Shown: positions 44,964-53,966 of the stretch, one piece after another | Numbering within the stretch: position 1 is the first letter of the stretch | Layout of the letters: each line of letters begins with the position of its first letter | Notes under the pieces: model-generated | Told to the model about the DNA's origin: nothing | Database searches by the model: none | The model's input: the letters and a program-made list of their open reading frames with translations, nothing else | Translations under genes and position numbers: made by a program | Source of the DNA: Sulfitobacter sp. F26204 | GTDB lineage: Bacteria; Pseudomonadota; Alphaproteobacteria; Rhodobacterales; Rhodobacteraceae | Assembly: GCF_026410305.1 (NCBI RefSeq) | Contig: NZ_JAPMLQ010000003.1 | Span: 310,001-374,000 of the forward strand | Direction: 5' to 3' | Length of the DNA stretch: 64,000 bases

Positions 44964-46187
44964 ATGTATCGTCTTTCGCTCTCTCCGCTTGATCCAGATT
45001 TCGTTCAAAATCCCTATGCCGCTTATGATCGTGCCCGCGCGGCGGGACCTGTGGTGTTCTGGGAGGATTTCAACATGTTGGCCGCCTTTGATGCCGCCAC
45101 TGTTCAGAGCTTGCTGCGCGATCGTCGGTTGGGCCGAGAAAAGCCTGCGGCCCTGCGCAGCCCCTACCCTGCCCATCTTGCCGCCTGGGCCAGCGTCGAA
45201 GCGACATCCATGCTGGAACTGGAACCGCCACATCATACGCGCCTGCGGTCCCTGGTACTGAGGGCATTTACCTCGCGCCGGATTGCCAACCTGACCCCCG
45301 ACATCAAAGCCGTCACGCATGATCTGCTGACCGCCTTGCCCAGCGATCCCTTCGATCTGATTCCGGCCTTTTGCACACAATTGCCCGTGCGCATCATTGC
45401 CCGTCTGCTGGGTGTTCCTGAATCCATGTCCGATGACCTGCTGCGTTGGTCGAATGCCATGGTCGCGATGTATCAGGCTGGCCGGACCACAGCGATCGAA
45501 GCGGCGGCCAATCAGGCCAGCGCCGATTTTACCAGCTTTTTGCAAGGCTATATCAACCAGCGGCGCAATGATCCGCGTGACGACCTGATCACTCAATTGA
45601 TCGCGGCCGAGGAAGATGGCGAAAAACTGTCTACCGAAGAACTGATCGGCACCTGCATATTGCTGCTGAACGCAGGCCACGAAGCCACAGTGCACAGCCT
45701 TGGCAATGCCGTAAAATGCTTGCTGGAACACCAAACCCCGCGCAGCGCCCTCAGCCCTGACAGGATCGCAGCCACCGTCGAAGAGCTGCTTCGTTTTGAT
45801 CCACCCCTGCATATGTTCACGCGGTTTGCCTACGAGGACATCGAATTGGGTGACATCACTCTGCCTGAAAACGCCGAAATCGCCTTGGTTCTCGGTTCTG
45901 CCGGACGCGATCCCGCAGTTTGGAACAAACCTTCGGTCTTTGACCCGGACCGTGCGGTGCGTCCTCATGCAGCCTTTGGCGGTGGTTTGCATTTCTGCGT
46001 CGGTGCCCCGCTCGCCCGTCTGGAACTGCAGGTCGCCTTGCCAGCACTTTTCGCCCATATGCCCGAAATGGCCCTCGCAATGCGCCCGAGCTATGCCAAT
46101 TCCTATCACTTTCACAAACTCGACAAGCTGATGATTGACCCGCAGGTCGGATCGGGATCGAGAATCGCATCAGCGACCTCTCTCTGA
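44964..46187 (+). CDS. Cytochrome P450
   Basis: 407 residues, soluble bacterial class. The I-helix oxygen-activation motif is LNAGHEATVHSLG, the ExxR pair is in VEELLRFDPP, and the heme-binding loop FGGGLHFCVGAPLARLE gives the proximal Cys345. Such enzymes need a ferredoxin and reductase, which are not encoded next to it; fpr at 51551 is a possible but unproven donor. It has no relation in function to the divergent dctB. Substrate unknown; no biosynthetic cluster is adjacent. Confidence 0.93.
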   Translation: MYRLSLSPLDPDFVQNPYAAYDRARAAGPVVFWEDFNMLAAFDAATVQSLLRDRRLGREKPAALRSPYPAHLAAWASVEATSMLELEPPHHTRLRSLVLRAFTSRRIANLTPDIKAVTHDLLTALPSDPFDLIPAFCTQLPVRIIARLLGVPESMSDDLLRWSNAMVAMYQAGRTTAIEAAANQASADFTSFLQGYINQRRNDPRDDLITQLIAAEEDGEKLSTEELIGTCILLLNAGHEATVHSLGNAVKCLLEHQTPRSALSPDRIAATVEELLRFDPPLHMFTRFAYEDIELGDITLPENAEIALVLGSAGRDPAVWNKPSVFDPDRAVRPHAAFGGGLHFCVGAPLARLELQVALPALFAHMPEMALAMRPSYANSYHFHKLDKLMIDPQVGSGSRIASATSL

Positions 46188-46365
46188 TCAACTTTCCCTG
46201 AGACATTTCAGACCCGCACCGCCCTTTCAACGGGGGTATCCGGGACAGGGATGTCCCAGACACCTTCTCAACATCGCCGGTACGCCCCAGCCTGCACAGC
46301 CTTCGCGGACAGGTGGTACATCGGTCGCGGGCAGACAGAATTTAATCGTGCATTGGCCTGTCGTC

Positions 46366-46827
46366 TTAAAGCGGCAAGGTAACCGTCGACTTGATTTCCT
46401 CCATCGACAACAACGCCGTGACGTTGAACACGCGCACCTCTGAAATCAGTGCCTGATAAAAGGCGTCATAGGCGCGCGCGTTCTTGACCCTCACCTTGAG
46501 AATATAATCGATGTCCCCTGCCAGCCGATGCGCCTCCTGAACCTCAGCACGATCCTTGAGCGCCTTGAGAAACTTCGCCTGCCATTCGGCTTCATGTTCC
46601 GAGGTCCGGATCAATACAAAAAAGCAGGCCTCAAATCCCAGCGCCTCTGCATCCAGCATCACGGTTTGCTGTCCAATGACGCCGGCATCTTTCAACTTGC
46701 GAATCCGGTTCCAAACCGGAGTCTTGGATGACCCTACATTCCTGGCAATATCATCCAGTGACTGGCTGGCATCACGCTGCAGCTCTGCAAGGATTTTCCG
46801 ATCTGTATCGTCTATTCGCACGCGCAT
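46366..46827 (-). CDS. Lrp/AsnC-family regulator divergent from cys operon
   Basis: 153 residues. An N-terminal HTH (IDDTDRKILAELQRDASQSL, DDIARNVGSSKTPVWNRIRK) is followed by the RAM effector domain with AHRLAGDIDYILKVRV, a standard Lrp/AsnC layout. The start at 46827 has an AGAGGA site 9 bases upstream. It is divergent from cysG, and palindromic sites lie between them, so it is a good candidate controller of the sulfate assimilation genes. This link is inference from position. The effector is likely an amino acid such as cysteine or methionine, but that is a guess. Confidence 0.88.
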   Translation of the reverse strand: MRVRIDDTDRKILAELQRDASQSLDDIARNVGSSKTPVWNRIRKLKDAGVIGQQTVMLDAEALGFEACFFVLIRTSEHEAEWQAKFLKALKDRAEVQEAHRLAGDIDYILKVRVKNARAYDAFYQALISEVRVFNVTALLSMEEIKSTVTLPL

Positions 46828-46878
46828 TCCTGTTTTCCTCTGTCCTTGGCCCGCATGTTCCACAATGGCTCAGTATTG

Positions 46879-46890
46879 GGACATATGTCC
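46879..46890. promoter_or_regulatory. Palindrome in the lrp-cysG divergent promoter region
   Basis: GGACATATGTCC is a perfect 12-bp palindrome at 46879-46890, 52 bases from the Lrp-family gene start and 83 from cysG. An A+T-rich second element, near-palindromic GGAATATTTTCC, follows at 46919-46930. Both are the kind of site an Lrp-type dimer or multimer could bind. Confidence 0.5.
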
Positions 46891-46972
46891 TTATATTTGT
46901 CGACCACTGGCGAAGTATCGGAATATTTTCCTATATTCAATCCATCAAACTGCCCAAAGACGGATCGCCACC

Positions 46973-48367
46973 ATGGACCATTTTCCCATCTTTCTTGCGA
47001 CCAACAAGCGCCGTATCGTTCTGTCCGGTGGTGGCGATGCAGCCCTTGCCAAGCTGCGGCTGCTGTTAAAGACCAAGGCTGACATCTGGGTTTATTCACC
47101 TGAACCGGCACCTGAAATCACTGCCTGGGCCGAGGCCGGCAAACTCACTCTGATCCAGCGCGCCCTATTGAAGGGCGATACGCGCGATACCGCGTTGTTC
47201 TATGCCGCGGATGAAGATGCGACCGAGGACAGGCGCACCGCCGGCATCGCCCGCAACGAGGGAGCATTGGTCAACATCGTGGACAACCTTGAAGACAGTG
47301 CCTTCATCACACCCGCCATACTGGACCGCGATCCGGTCACCATCGCGATCGGCACGGAAGGGGCCGCTCCTGTGCTGGCGCGCGCTATCAAGGCAGACCT
47401 TGAAGCGCGGCTCCCCCAGTCGCTGGGAACCCTTGCCCGCATCGGTAAAGGGTTTCGCGATGCTGTGCAGGTGCTTCCTTTTGGCCGCGCCCGCCGCGAC
47501 TTCTGGCGCGACTATTATTTCACGACAGGTCCCAGAGCCTTGGCTACAGGCAAGGCATCACTGCAGGGCACCCTGGATAGATTGCTGCAGGACCACGCGA
47601 CCAAAGCCGCACGCCCCGGGCATGTTGCTTTTGTTGGCGGTGGCCCGGGCGATCCCGAACTCCTGACCCTCAAGGCGCGGCGCGCCCTGGATGAAGCGGA
47701 CGTTGTGATTCATGATCGGCTGATCTCACCCGACATTCTGGAGCTTACCCGGCGCGAAGCCCTGTTGGTTGATGTCGGCAAAGAAGGGTTCGGTCCCTCC
47801 ACCTCACAGGAAACCATCAACAGATTGCTTGTCGAACACGCGCGAAACGGTGCGCAGATCGTGCGGTTGAAATCCGGCGATGCCACCATCTTTGGTCGTT
47901 TGGATGAGGAAATCGACGCCATCGACCGTTACAACATCGGTTGGCAGATCATACCCGGCATTACTGCGGCTTCTGCTGCTGTGGCCACCATCGGTCAAAG
48001 CCTGACACGCCGTGGACGGAACGCCTCAGTCCGGTTTCTAACAGGACATGATGTGCAGGGCTTTGCGGAACAGGATTGGGCCGCCCTTGCCAAACCCGAT
48101 GCAGTGGCCGCGATCTATATGGGCAAGAAATCGGTGCGCTTTGTACAGGGACGGCTGATGATGCATGGCGCGGATCACAATACGCCCGTCACGATCATCG
48201 AAAATGTCTCGCGCCCCGAGCAACGCATCCTGGCGACCTCCCTGCGACGGATGGCAACCGATCTGACCGAGGCCTGTATGACCGGCCCTGCTCTCACATT
48301 CTACGGTCTCGCCCCACGCGCCGCGACCCGTGCTGCAAATGATATACCATTAGAGGAGATGGCATGA
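46973..48367 (+). CDS. cysG: Siroheme synthase (multifunctional CysG)
   Basis: 464 residues in two modules. The N-terminal 200 residues (LATNKRRIVLSGGGDAALAK) are the precorrin-2 dehydrogenase/ferrochelatase; the C-terminal part is the uroporphyrinogen-III methyltransferase (VAFVGGGPGDPELLTLKARR, VRLKSGDATIFGRLDEE, GITAASAAVATIGQSLT). Together they make siroheme for the sulfite reductase two genes downstream. In the last motif DATIFGR replaces the usual DPFIFGR. It heads the cys operon, and its stop overlaps the DUF2849 gene. Confidence 0.94.
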   Translation: MDHFPIFLATNKRRIVLSGGGDAALAKLRLLLKTKADIWVYSPEPAPEITAWAEAGKLTLIQRALLKGDTRDTALFYAADEDATEDRRTAGIARNEGALVNIVDNLEDSAFITPAILDRDPVTIAIGTEGAAPVLARAIKADLEARLPQSLGTLARIGKGFRDAVQVLPFGRARRDFWRDYYFTTGPRALATGKASLQGTLDRLLQDHATKAARPGHVAFVGGGPGDPELLTLKARRALDEADVVIHDRLISPDILELTRREALLVDVGKEGFGPSTSQETINRLLVEHARNGAQIVRLKSGDATIFGRLDEEIDAIDRYNIGWQIIPGITAASAAVATIGQSLTRRGRNASVRFLTGHDVQGFAEQDWAALAKPDAVAAIYMGKKSVRFVQGRLMMHGADHNTPVTIIENVSRPEQRILATSLRRMATDLTEACMTGPALTFYGLAPRAATRAANDIPLEEMA

Positions 48368-48663
48368 TGTCCAAACCTTTCACGCCCAAAGTCATTACCG
48401 CAAACGCCCTGGTTGAGGGGGATGTGATCTATCTGACCGCGACGGGCTGGACCCGCGATCTGGCGGAGGCCGACATCATCACCGACGAGGCCGACGCAGA
48501 CCTGCGCCTGATCGAAGCCTCAGCCCAGGAAGCCGATGTCGTCGGCGTCTATCTGGCCGAGGTTCAGATCAAGGATGGCATCCCCCATCCGACCCATTTT
48601 CGCGAAGCCTTCCGCGCCACCGGCCCGTCCAACTATTCCCACGGCAAGCAGGAGCAGTTCTGA
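48364..48663 (+). CDS. DUF2849 protein in sulfite reductase operon
   Basis: 99 residues with no signal or membrane segment and several acidic stretches (DLAEADIITDEADADL). The family DUF2849 is known from alphaproteobacterial sulfate-assimilation operons, always next to the sulfite reductase gene; no activity is established. It overlaps cysG at its start and cysI at its end (TGATG), so its product should be made in step with both. It may support assembly of, or electron delivery to, the reductase, but this is a guess from position. Confidence 0.85.
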   Translation: MMSKPFTPKVITANALVEGDVIYLTATGWTRDLAEADIITDEADADLRLIEASAQEADVVGVYLAEVQIKDGIPHPTHFREAFRATGPSNYSHGKQEQF

Positions 48664-50330
48664 TGTACCAATATACTGATTTTGACGCCGCCTTTCTCAA
48701 ATCCCGCAATGCCCAGTTCCGTGCACAGGTGGCGCGGCGGATTGACGGATCACTGACCGAAGACGAATTCAAACCTCTGCGTCTGATGAATGGTCTCTAT
48801 CTGCAATTGCATGCCTATATGCTGCGTGTCGCGATTCCCTACGGGACGCTTAACAGCAGCCAGATGGAGAAGCTCGCCCTTATCGCCGACAAATGGGACA
48901 AGGGGTATGGCCATTTCACCACCCGCCAGAACATCCAGTTCAACTGGCCTGAACTGGGGAATGTGCCGGATATGCTGGACGCCCTGGCAGAAGTGAACCT
49001 GCACGCCATCCAGACCTCTGGCAACACCATCCGCAATGTAACGGCGGATCATTTTGCAGGAGCAGCAGCTGACGAAGTCGCTGACCCGCGCCCTGTAGCC
49101 GAATTGATCCGCCAATGGTCCACGGATCACCCGGAATTCCAGTTTCTGCCACGCAAGTTCAAGGTTGCCGTGTCCGGTGCCCCTGCGGATCGTGCGGTGA
49201 TCAAGGCACATGACATCGGATTGCGGATTGTGAAGCGCAACAATGACATCGGTTATGAAGTCATCATCGGCGGTGGTCTGGGCCGCACGCCGATGATCGG
49301 AAAGGTTCTGTATGATTTTGTTGCCAAGGAAGACCTGCTCCCGACCCTCGAAGCCATTGTTGCGGTCTATAACCTGCTGGGCCGGCGCGACAACAAGTTC
49401 AAAGCGCGGATCAAGATCACAGTGCATGAAAATGGCATCGATGACATTCGCGCACGGGTTGACGCGCATTATGCCTTGATCCGCCCTCAGTTCAGCGGAA
49501 TGGATCAACAAGTCCTCACAAGGATTGAGACCGACTTTGCCGCGCCGCATTTCCTCAAAGGTGATCAAGCCCCCTACCACAACGCCTATCAGCACGATCC
49601 GGTGTTTCGCAGCTGGGCCGATACCAATCTTTCGGCCCATCGCAATCCTGATTACACAATTGTCTCGATCTCATTAAAAGCGCACGGCAAAACCCCCGGA
49701 GATGCGACATCACGGCAAATGCGGCTGATGGCGGCACTTGCGAAACGCTATGGTCATGACGAATTGCGCATCAGTCACGAACAGAACGTGATCTTGCCAC
49801 ATGTGCACAAGGGGGATGTGCCCTCGGTCTATTATGCGCTCAAGGCAGAAGGATTGGGAACGGCCAATATCGGGCTGATTTCTGACATCATCGCATGCCC
49901 CGGTATGGACTATTGTGCACTGGCAACTGCGCGTTCGATCCCGATCGCCCAAGAAATTGCTACCCGCTTTGATGAATTGAAACTGGAGCATGAGATCGGC
50001 CCTCTCAAGATCAAGATTTCAGGATGCATCAACGCTTGCGGGCATCACCATGTGGGACATATCGGAATTCTTGGCCTGGATCGTGCGGGCGTAGAAAACT
50101 ACCAGATCACTCTGGGCGGTGACGGTAGCGAAACCGCCAAGCTGGGCGAGCGCGCAGGCCGCGGTTTTGCGGCGGATGAGATCATTCCCGCAGTGGAGCG
50201 CATCATTATGGCCTATCTTGAGTTGCGCAGTGACCCCGCTGAAACCTTTTTGGAAACCTACCGTCGCCTCGGTCTCGCTCCGTTCAAGGCTGCGCTTTAT
50301 CCAGAATTGCGAACCGCATATGCCGCTTGA
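48663..50330 (+). CDS. cysI: Sulfite reductase (ferredoxin/NADPH type), siroheme hemoprotein
   Basis: 555-residue siroheme [4Fe-4S] enzyme reducing sulfite to sulfide by six electrons. The cluster-siroheme ligands are Cys412-x5-Cys418 (ACPGMDYC) and Cys455-x3-Cys459 (SGCINAC), and the anion-binding arginines lie in FTTRQNIQFNW and in TSGNTIRNV. The fold has two nitrite/sulfite ferredoxin-like half domains. Adjacent cysG, cysH and fpr support sulfite rather than nitrite as substrate. The start is coupled to the DUF2849 gene. Confidence 0.94.
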   Translation: MYQYTDFDAAFLKSRNAQFRAQVARRIDGSLTEDEFKPLRLMNGLYLQLHAYMLRVAIPYGTLNSSQMEKLALIADKWDKGYGHFTTRQNIQFNWPELGNVPDMLDALAEVNLHAIQTSGNTIRNVTADHFAGAAADEVADPRPVAELIRQWSTDHPEFQFLPRKFKVAVSGAPADRAVIKAHDIGLRIVKRNNDIGYEVIIGGGLGRTPMIGKVLYDFVAKEDLLPTLEAIVAVYNLLGRRDNKFKARIKITVHENGIDDIRARVDAHYALIRPQFSGMDQQVLTRIETDFAAPHFLKGDQAPYHNAYQHDPVFRSWADTNLSAHRNPDYTIVSISLKAHGKTPGDATSRQMRLMAALAKRYGHDELRISHEQNVILPHVHKGDVPSVYYALKAEGLGTANIGLISDIIACPGMDYCALATARSIPIAQEIATRFDELKLEHEIGPLKIKISGCINACGHHHVGHIGILGLDRAGVENYQITLGGDGSETAKLGERAGRGFAADEIIPAVERIIMAYLELRSDPAETFLETYRRLGLAPFKAALYPELRTAYAA

Positions 50331-51072
50331 TGAACCGGTGTTGACCACTGCGCCCGATTCACGGGTTGCAAGGCTGAATGTGCAAATGCGCCATCACGCT
50401 GCACGTGACGTTATCAGCGCGGCCATTGATGCTGTTGAAAACCTCGCGCTGGTCTCCAGCTTTGGAGCGGAATCTGTTGCCCTGCTTCATCTTGCGTCGC
50501 GGGTAAAAAAGGACCTGCCGGTGTTGTTTATCGACACGCAGATGCTGTTTCCCGAAACTCTGGCCTATCAGCGAGAGGTGGCGATCAATCTGGGCCTCAG
50601 TAAAATCAAGATCATTCGTGCACCGGATATTGCCACACAAGACCCCGATGGCACATTGCACCAAAGAGATCCCGATGCCTGTTGCGCCCTGCGCAAGACT
50701 GCACCACTCGATAGCGCACTGCAGGGTTTTGATGGATGGATCACCGGACGCAAACGCTTTCAATCCGGCACGCGCGAACAGTTGCCGCATTTCGAGGCTG
50801 AGGTTCGCAAAGATACCGCTGCGGCGCGGATCAAGGTAAATCCGCTGGCCTTCTGGTCACCCATGGACGTGGCCGACTATATCATCGAAAACAACCTGCC
50901 GCGCCATCCGCTTGTCGCACGGGGCTATCCCTCTATCGGCTGTGCACCCTGCACAACCAAGGTGATGCCCGGTGAAGACCCCCGTGCGGGGCGCTGGCGC
51001 AATCAACCGAAAGACGAATGCGGCATCCATTTTGCCGAAGGCAGGATCATCCGCTCAGGAGCACTGACATGA
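50320..51072 (+). CDS. cysH: Adenylylsulfate (APS) reductase, thioredoxin-dependent
   Basis: 250 residues of the assimilatory CysH family. The four [4Fe-4S] ligands are Cys121-Cys122 and Cys208-x2-Cys211, marking it as an APS reductase rather than a PAPS reductase, and the catalytic Cys234 is in DECGIHF. Substrate contacts are seen in SSFGAESVALLHL and GRKRFQSGTRE. It makes sulfite for cysI. Its ATG (50320) lies inside the end of cysI by 11 bases, and its stop overlaps the DUF934 gene (ATGA). Confidence 0.94.
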   Translation: MPLDEPVLTTAPDSRVARLNVQMRHHAARDVISAAIDAVENLALVSSFGAESVALLHLASRVKKDLPVLFIDTQMLFPETLAYQREVAINLGLSKIKIIRAPDIATQDPDGTLHQRDPDACCALRKTAPLDSALQGFDGWITGRKRFQSGTREQLPHFEAEVRKDTAAARIKVNPLAFWSPMDVADYIIENNLPRHPLVARGYPSIGCAPCTTKVMPGEDPRAGRWRNQPKDECGIHFAEGRIIRSGALT

Positions 51073-51482
51073 CGCAACTTATTAATGATACAGGCTTTGT
51101 CCTTGACGATTGGGCACACGGATTCTGCGCTCAAGGGGCTGCCAACGATTGCCGCGCCCTTGATCTGAGCGCCGACACCCTGCCCGAAACCATTGAACTG
51201 CGCCCCGGCGTTGAAATGATCCGTATCAATTTTCCTTCCTCGGCTGACGGACGCGGCTTCAGCATCGCCCGCGCGCTGCGCCTACGCGGTTATTCGGGGC
51301 GGTTGCGGGCGTATGGCGCGGTGCTGGCCGATCAATATACGATGGCGCGGCGTGTCGGCTTTGACGAGGTCGAAGTCACCGAGGACATCGCCGCCCGCCA
51401 ACCTGAAGAACAATGGCAGTTTCGTTCGAACTGGCAGGACAACAATTATCAGGCCGGACTGCGTGCCACAGCTGCGAAGTAA
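51069..51482 (+). CDS. DUF934 protein of the cys operon
   Basis: 137 residues, family DUF934, known from alpha- and betaproteobacterial operons with cysI and cysH and often annotated as an oxidoreductase-like protein. The second half contains FSIARALRLRGYSGRLRAYG, AVLADQYTMARRVGFDEVEV. There are no cysteine pairs for a cluster. The role is not established; it may connect ferredoxin to sulfite reductase or aid complex formation. It is translationally coupled to cysH by an ATGA overlap. Confidence 0.86.
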   Translation: MTQLINDTGFVLDDWAHGFCAQGAANDCRALDLSADTLPETIELRPGVEMIRINFPSSADGRGFSIARALRLRGYSGRLRAYGAVLADQYTMARRVGFDEVEVTEDIAARQPEEQWQFRSNWQDNNYQAGLRATAAK

Positions 51483-51550
51483 CCACCGATTGCCCCTTCG
51501 GTTTTCTTGATCTAATAGAGGATACAAGTAATCACTTGAATACAAACGAT

Positions 51551-52399
51551 ATGACAGAGCATACCATTTTGAACCAGATAACCGCCAAACCCGTCGTGAC
51601 CCTGCCTGATGCGCAAATCGTCACTTCTGTAAAACATTGGACAGAGAACCTGTTTTCCTTTCGGGTCACACGTCCGGCATCCCTGCGCTTTCGTTCGGGC
51701 GAATTTGTGATGATCGGCCTGATGGGCGATCCACACCCGGAAACCGGCAAACAAAAACCATTGTTGCGCGCCTATTCCATTGCCTCACCGTCCTGGGACG
51801 AGGAGCTTGAGTTCTATTCGATCAAGGTACAGGACGGCCCGCTGACGTCCAGATTGCAGCATATCAAGGCCGGTGATGAGATCATTCTGCGTCCCAAACC
51901 TGTGGGTACTTTGGTGCATGATGCACTGCTGCCCGGCAAACGCATCTGGTTCTTTGCGACAGGAACAGGTTTTGCCCCCTTCGCATCCTTGCTGCGCGAA
52001 CCCGAAACCTATGAGAATTTCGAAGAAGTCGTGGTGACCCACACCTGCCGTGATGTCGCCGAGCTGGAATATGGCCGCCGTTTGATCGAAGATCTGAAAT
52101 CAGACGAAATGATGCAGGAATTGATCGGCGTCGAGAACCTTGCCAAGATCCGTTATTATCCGACCACCACACGCGAAGAAAGCCCCAAGATGGGCCGTAT
52201 CACGACACTGCTGGAGGATGGTTCTGTTTTTCGCGACCTGGGTATCGAAGGGATTGATGTTGAAACGGACCGGGCAATGGTCTGTGGCAGCCTCGCATTC
52301 AACAAGGACATGCTGGCAATCCTCGAAGGTTTCGGCCTTGAGGAAGGTGCCAATTCCGATCCCAAACATTTTGTGATCGAAAAAGCATTCGTCGGTTAA
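51551..52399 (+). CDS. fpr: Ferredoxin-NADP+ reductase
   Basis: 282 residues of the bacterial FPR group. The FAD domain contains LLRAYSIASPSWDEELEFYS (RxYS(I/V)xS), and the NADP domain FFATGTGFAPFASLLR and VCGSLAFNKDM. It ends with the FPR-type FVIEKAFVG tail. It moves electrons between NADPH and ferredoxin, probably feeding sulfite reductase here, and in other species protects from oxidative stress. It lies 68 bases after the DUF934 gene on the same strand and may also have its own promoter. A strong hairpin terminator follows. Confidence 0.93.
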   Translation: MTEHTILNQITAKPVVTLPDAQIVTSVKHWTENLFSFRVTRPASLRFRSGEFVMIGLMGDPHPETGKQKPLLRAYSIASPSWDEELEFYSIKVQDGPLTSRLQHIKAGDEIILRPKPVGTLVHDALLPGKRIWFFATGTGFAPFASLLREPETYENFEEVVVTHTCRDVAELEYGRRLIEDLKSDEMMQELIGVENLAKIRYYPTTTREESPKMGRITTLLEDGSVFRDLGIEGIDVETDRAMVCGSLAFNKDMLAILEGFGLEEGANSDPKHFVIEKAFVG

Positions 52400-52420
52400 C
52401 AAAACACCCCGAAAAAAGAA

Positions 52421-52457
52421 AACCGCGCCCGATTGATCGGACGCGGTTATTTGTTTT
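52421..52457 (+). terminator. Terminator after fpr, probably bidirectional
   Basis: A stem of AACCGCGCCCGAT (from 52421) against ATCGGACGCGGTT (to 52448), with one mismatch, is followed by a T-rich tail on the plus strand. The minus-strand side carries an even stronger T-run (TTTTCTTTTTTC), so it can end transcription from both directions. Confidence 0.8.
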
Positions 52458-52572
52458 CAACGACCCCGCGACATCACCTTTCCAGTGGCGCATCGCACAA
52501 CAAGGTCAATTTCTTTACCTGACCTCCTTAGAATAATGCGATGCGCTGACGCAGGATATTTCCTTTCGAAGG

Positions 52573-53682
52573 TTACATGTTCAACGCTTCGCGGATCTTC
52601 TCAAGCGCAGCCTTGAGCAACTCAGGATTGTCTTTCGCTGCGTCAAGGCCTTTCGTCAAAACGGTTTTCTGCAGGGCACCCAATTCAGAACCTTCGATCA
52701 TCTCACTGACCTTTTCCATGTCAAAGCCATCGACGCTCAACAACTGTTCCAACATCGAGGTTTCTTCGGGTGTCGCAGTGCCTTTACTCACGGCCTCTGC
52801 TGCTTGCGCGATTTCTTCCGTGGTTGCCGCATCGACAGTTTCGGTAACCTCTTGGGTTGCGGTTGTCGCTTCTTCGGTTGCTGTTGCAACATCCTGCGTC
52901 GCTTCGCTTGCGGTTTCGGTTGCAGCTTGGGCGGTTTCGCCGACCGCTTCCTCGGTTGCTGTTGCGGCGGTATCTGCGGCATCTTCGGCAGCGTCCACCG
53001 CTTCGTTTGCAGTCGCGGTCGCCGTATCAACAGCGTCGCCTGCCGCTTCTGTGGCTGTATCAACAGCGTCGCCTGCCGCTTCTGTGGCTGTATCAACAGT
53101 GTCGCCTGCCGCTTCTGTGGCTGTATCAACAGCGTCGGAAGTTGCTTGTGTTGTCGCATCAACAGCATTCGCTGTTGCCTCTGATCCTGCGTCAACCGCT
53201 TCGGCGGTATCTGTGGCAGTTTCGGTCACCGCATCAACTGCGTCGCCTGCCGCTTCTGTTGTCGCATCCGCGACGCTATCGGTAGTTTCGGTAACTGCCG
53301 CAACCGTATCCGATGTCGCCTCTTTGGCTTGCTCCGTCATGTTCACGGCTGTATCTGCCACATCGCTGGCAGCTTCTGAGGCCGCATCAACAGCCCCCTC
53401 GGCCGCGTCGGTCACTGCTTCTGCTGCTTCGCTTGCGGCTTCTGATAGGGTTTCTGTCGCTGCCGCGGCTGCGTCCTGCGTGGCTTCGACAGCTTCTGAC
53501 ACAGTGGTTTGTGCCGCTTCTGTGGCCGCGCCTGCCGCTTCGGACGCCGCTTCCAGCGCTGCAGGTGCATTCACTGCCTCCGAAGCATCTGTTGCAATCT
53601 CGGTTGGTGTTTTTCCAGAATACAGCATGTAGCCGACAACAGCTACAATTGCCGCGACAACGATCCAAATCAGGTTTTTCAT
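52573..53682 (-). CDS. Membrane-anchored Ala/Thr/Glu-rich repeat protein
   Basis: 369 residues. A single membrane segment at the N-terminus (residues 1-23, LIWIVVAAIVAVVGYMLYSG) is followed by about 270 residues almost entirely of Ala, Thr, Asp, Glu and Val in an 11-residue rhythm (for example DAVDTATEAAG). This pattern suits long amphipathic 11/3 helices like those of apolipoproteins or LEA-type proteins. The last 70 residues form a normal compact region (LLSVDGFDMEKVSEMIEG, LKAALEKIREALNM). No family was recognised. It may line or stiffen the periplasm or bind membranes. ATG 53682; a GTG nine codons earlier is possible. Confidence 0.7.
   Translation of the reverse strand: MKNLIWIVVAAIVAVVGYMLYSGKTPTEIATDASEAVNAPAALEAASEAAGAATEAAQTTVSEAVEATQDAAAAATETLSEAASEAAEAVTDAAEGAVDAASEAASDVADTAVNMTEQAKEATSDTVAAVTETTDSVADATTEAAGDAVDAVTETATDTAEAVDAGSEATANAVDATTQATSDAVDTATEAAGDTVDTATEAAGDAVDTATEAAGDAVDTATATANEAVDAAEDAADTAATATEEAVGETAQAATETASEATQDVATATEEATTATQEVTETVDAATTEEIAQAAEAVSKGTATPEETSMLEQLLSVDGFDMEKVSEMIEGSELGALQKTVLTKGLDAAKDNPELLKAALEKIREALNM
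53024..53122 (-). repeat. Three tandem 33-bp coding repeats
   Basis: Units 53024-53056, 53057-53089 and 53090-53122 begin GTATCAACAGYGTCGCCTGC and differ by only one base in the third; a decayed fourth starts at 53123. Each unit encodes one 11-residue repeat of the surrounding protein, so the gene can grow or shrink by whole repeats. Confidence 0.92.
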
Positions 53683-53966
53683 TTCTTCGTTCCCATATTT
53701 TGTTGCCACCCCGTCGCATCGCCTTGCACATGATGTCGCAAAGCCACATGACTTTGGGTTGCTTGGTCGTCAAATGCGCAACTGAAGCGAAAGGTTCAAG
53801 GGGAATAAATCAATCCCTCTCTCCCCGGCGGTATTTTATGGCTTGCCACCAGTGACGCGGCTTTTGTAACTTCCTGTGAAACACGGCAATTTGCGGCTTG
53901 AAGTACCGCCAAGCGGCAGCTACTTTACGTCCTCGATATCAATCGAATAATCAAAGGACGACCACC

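Noticed and set aside
53024-53122. CRISPR-like array from the 33-bp direct repeats
   Set aside because: The units abut without spacers, keep the reading frame and encode the 11-residue repeats of the surrounding protein.
52577-53632. Plus-strand frame of 351 codons opposite the Ala-rich gene
   Set aside because: It mirrors the low-complexity coding repeat of the minus strand (Ser/Ala/Val only) and has no sensible start or domain.
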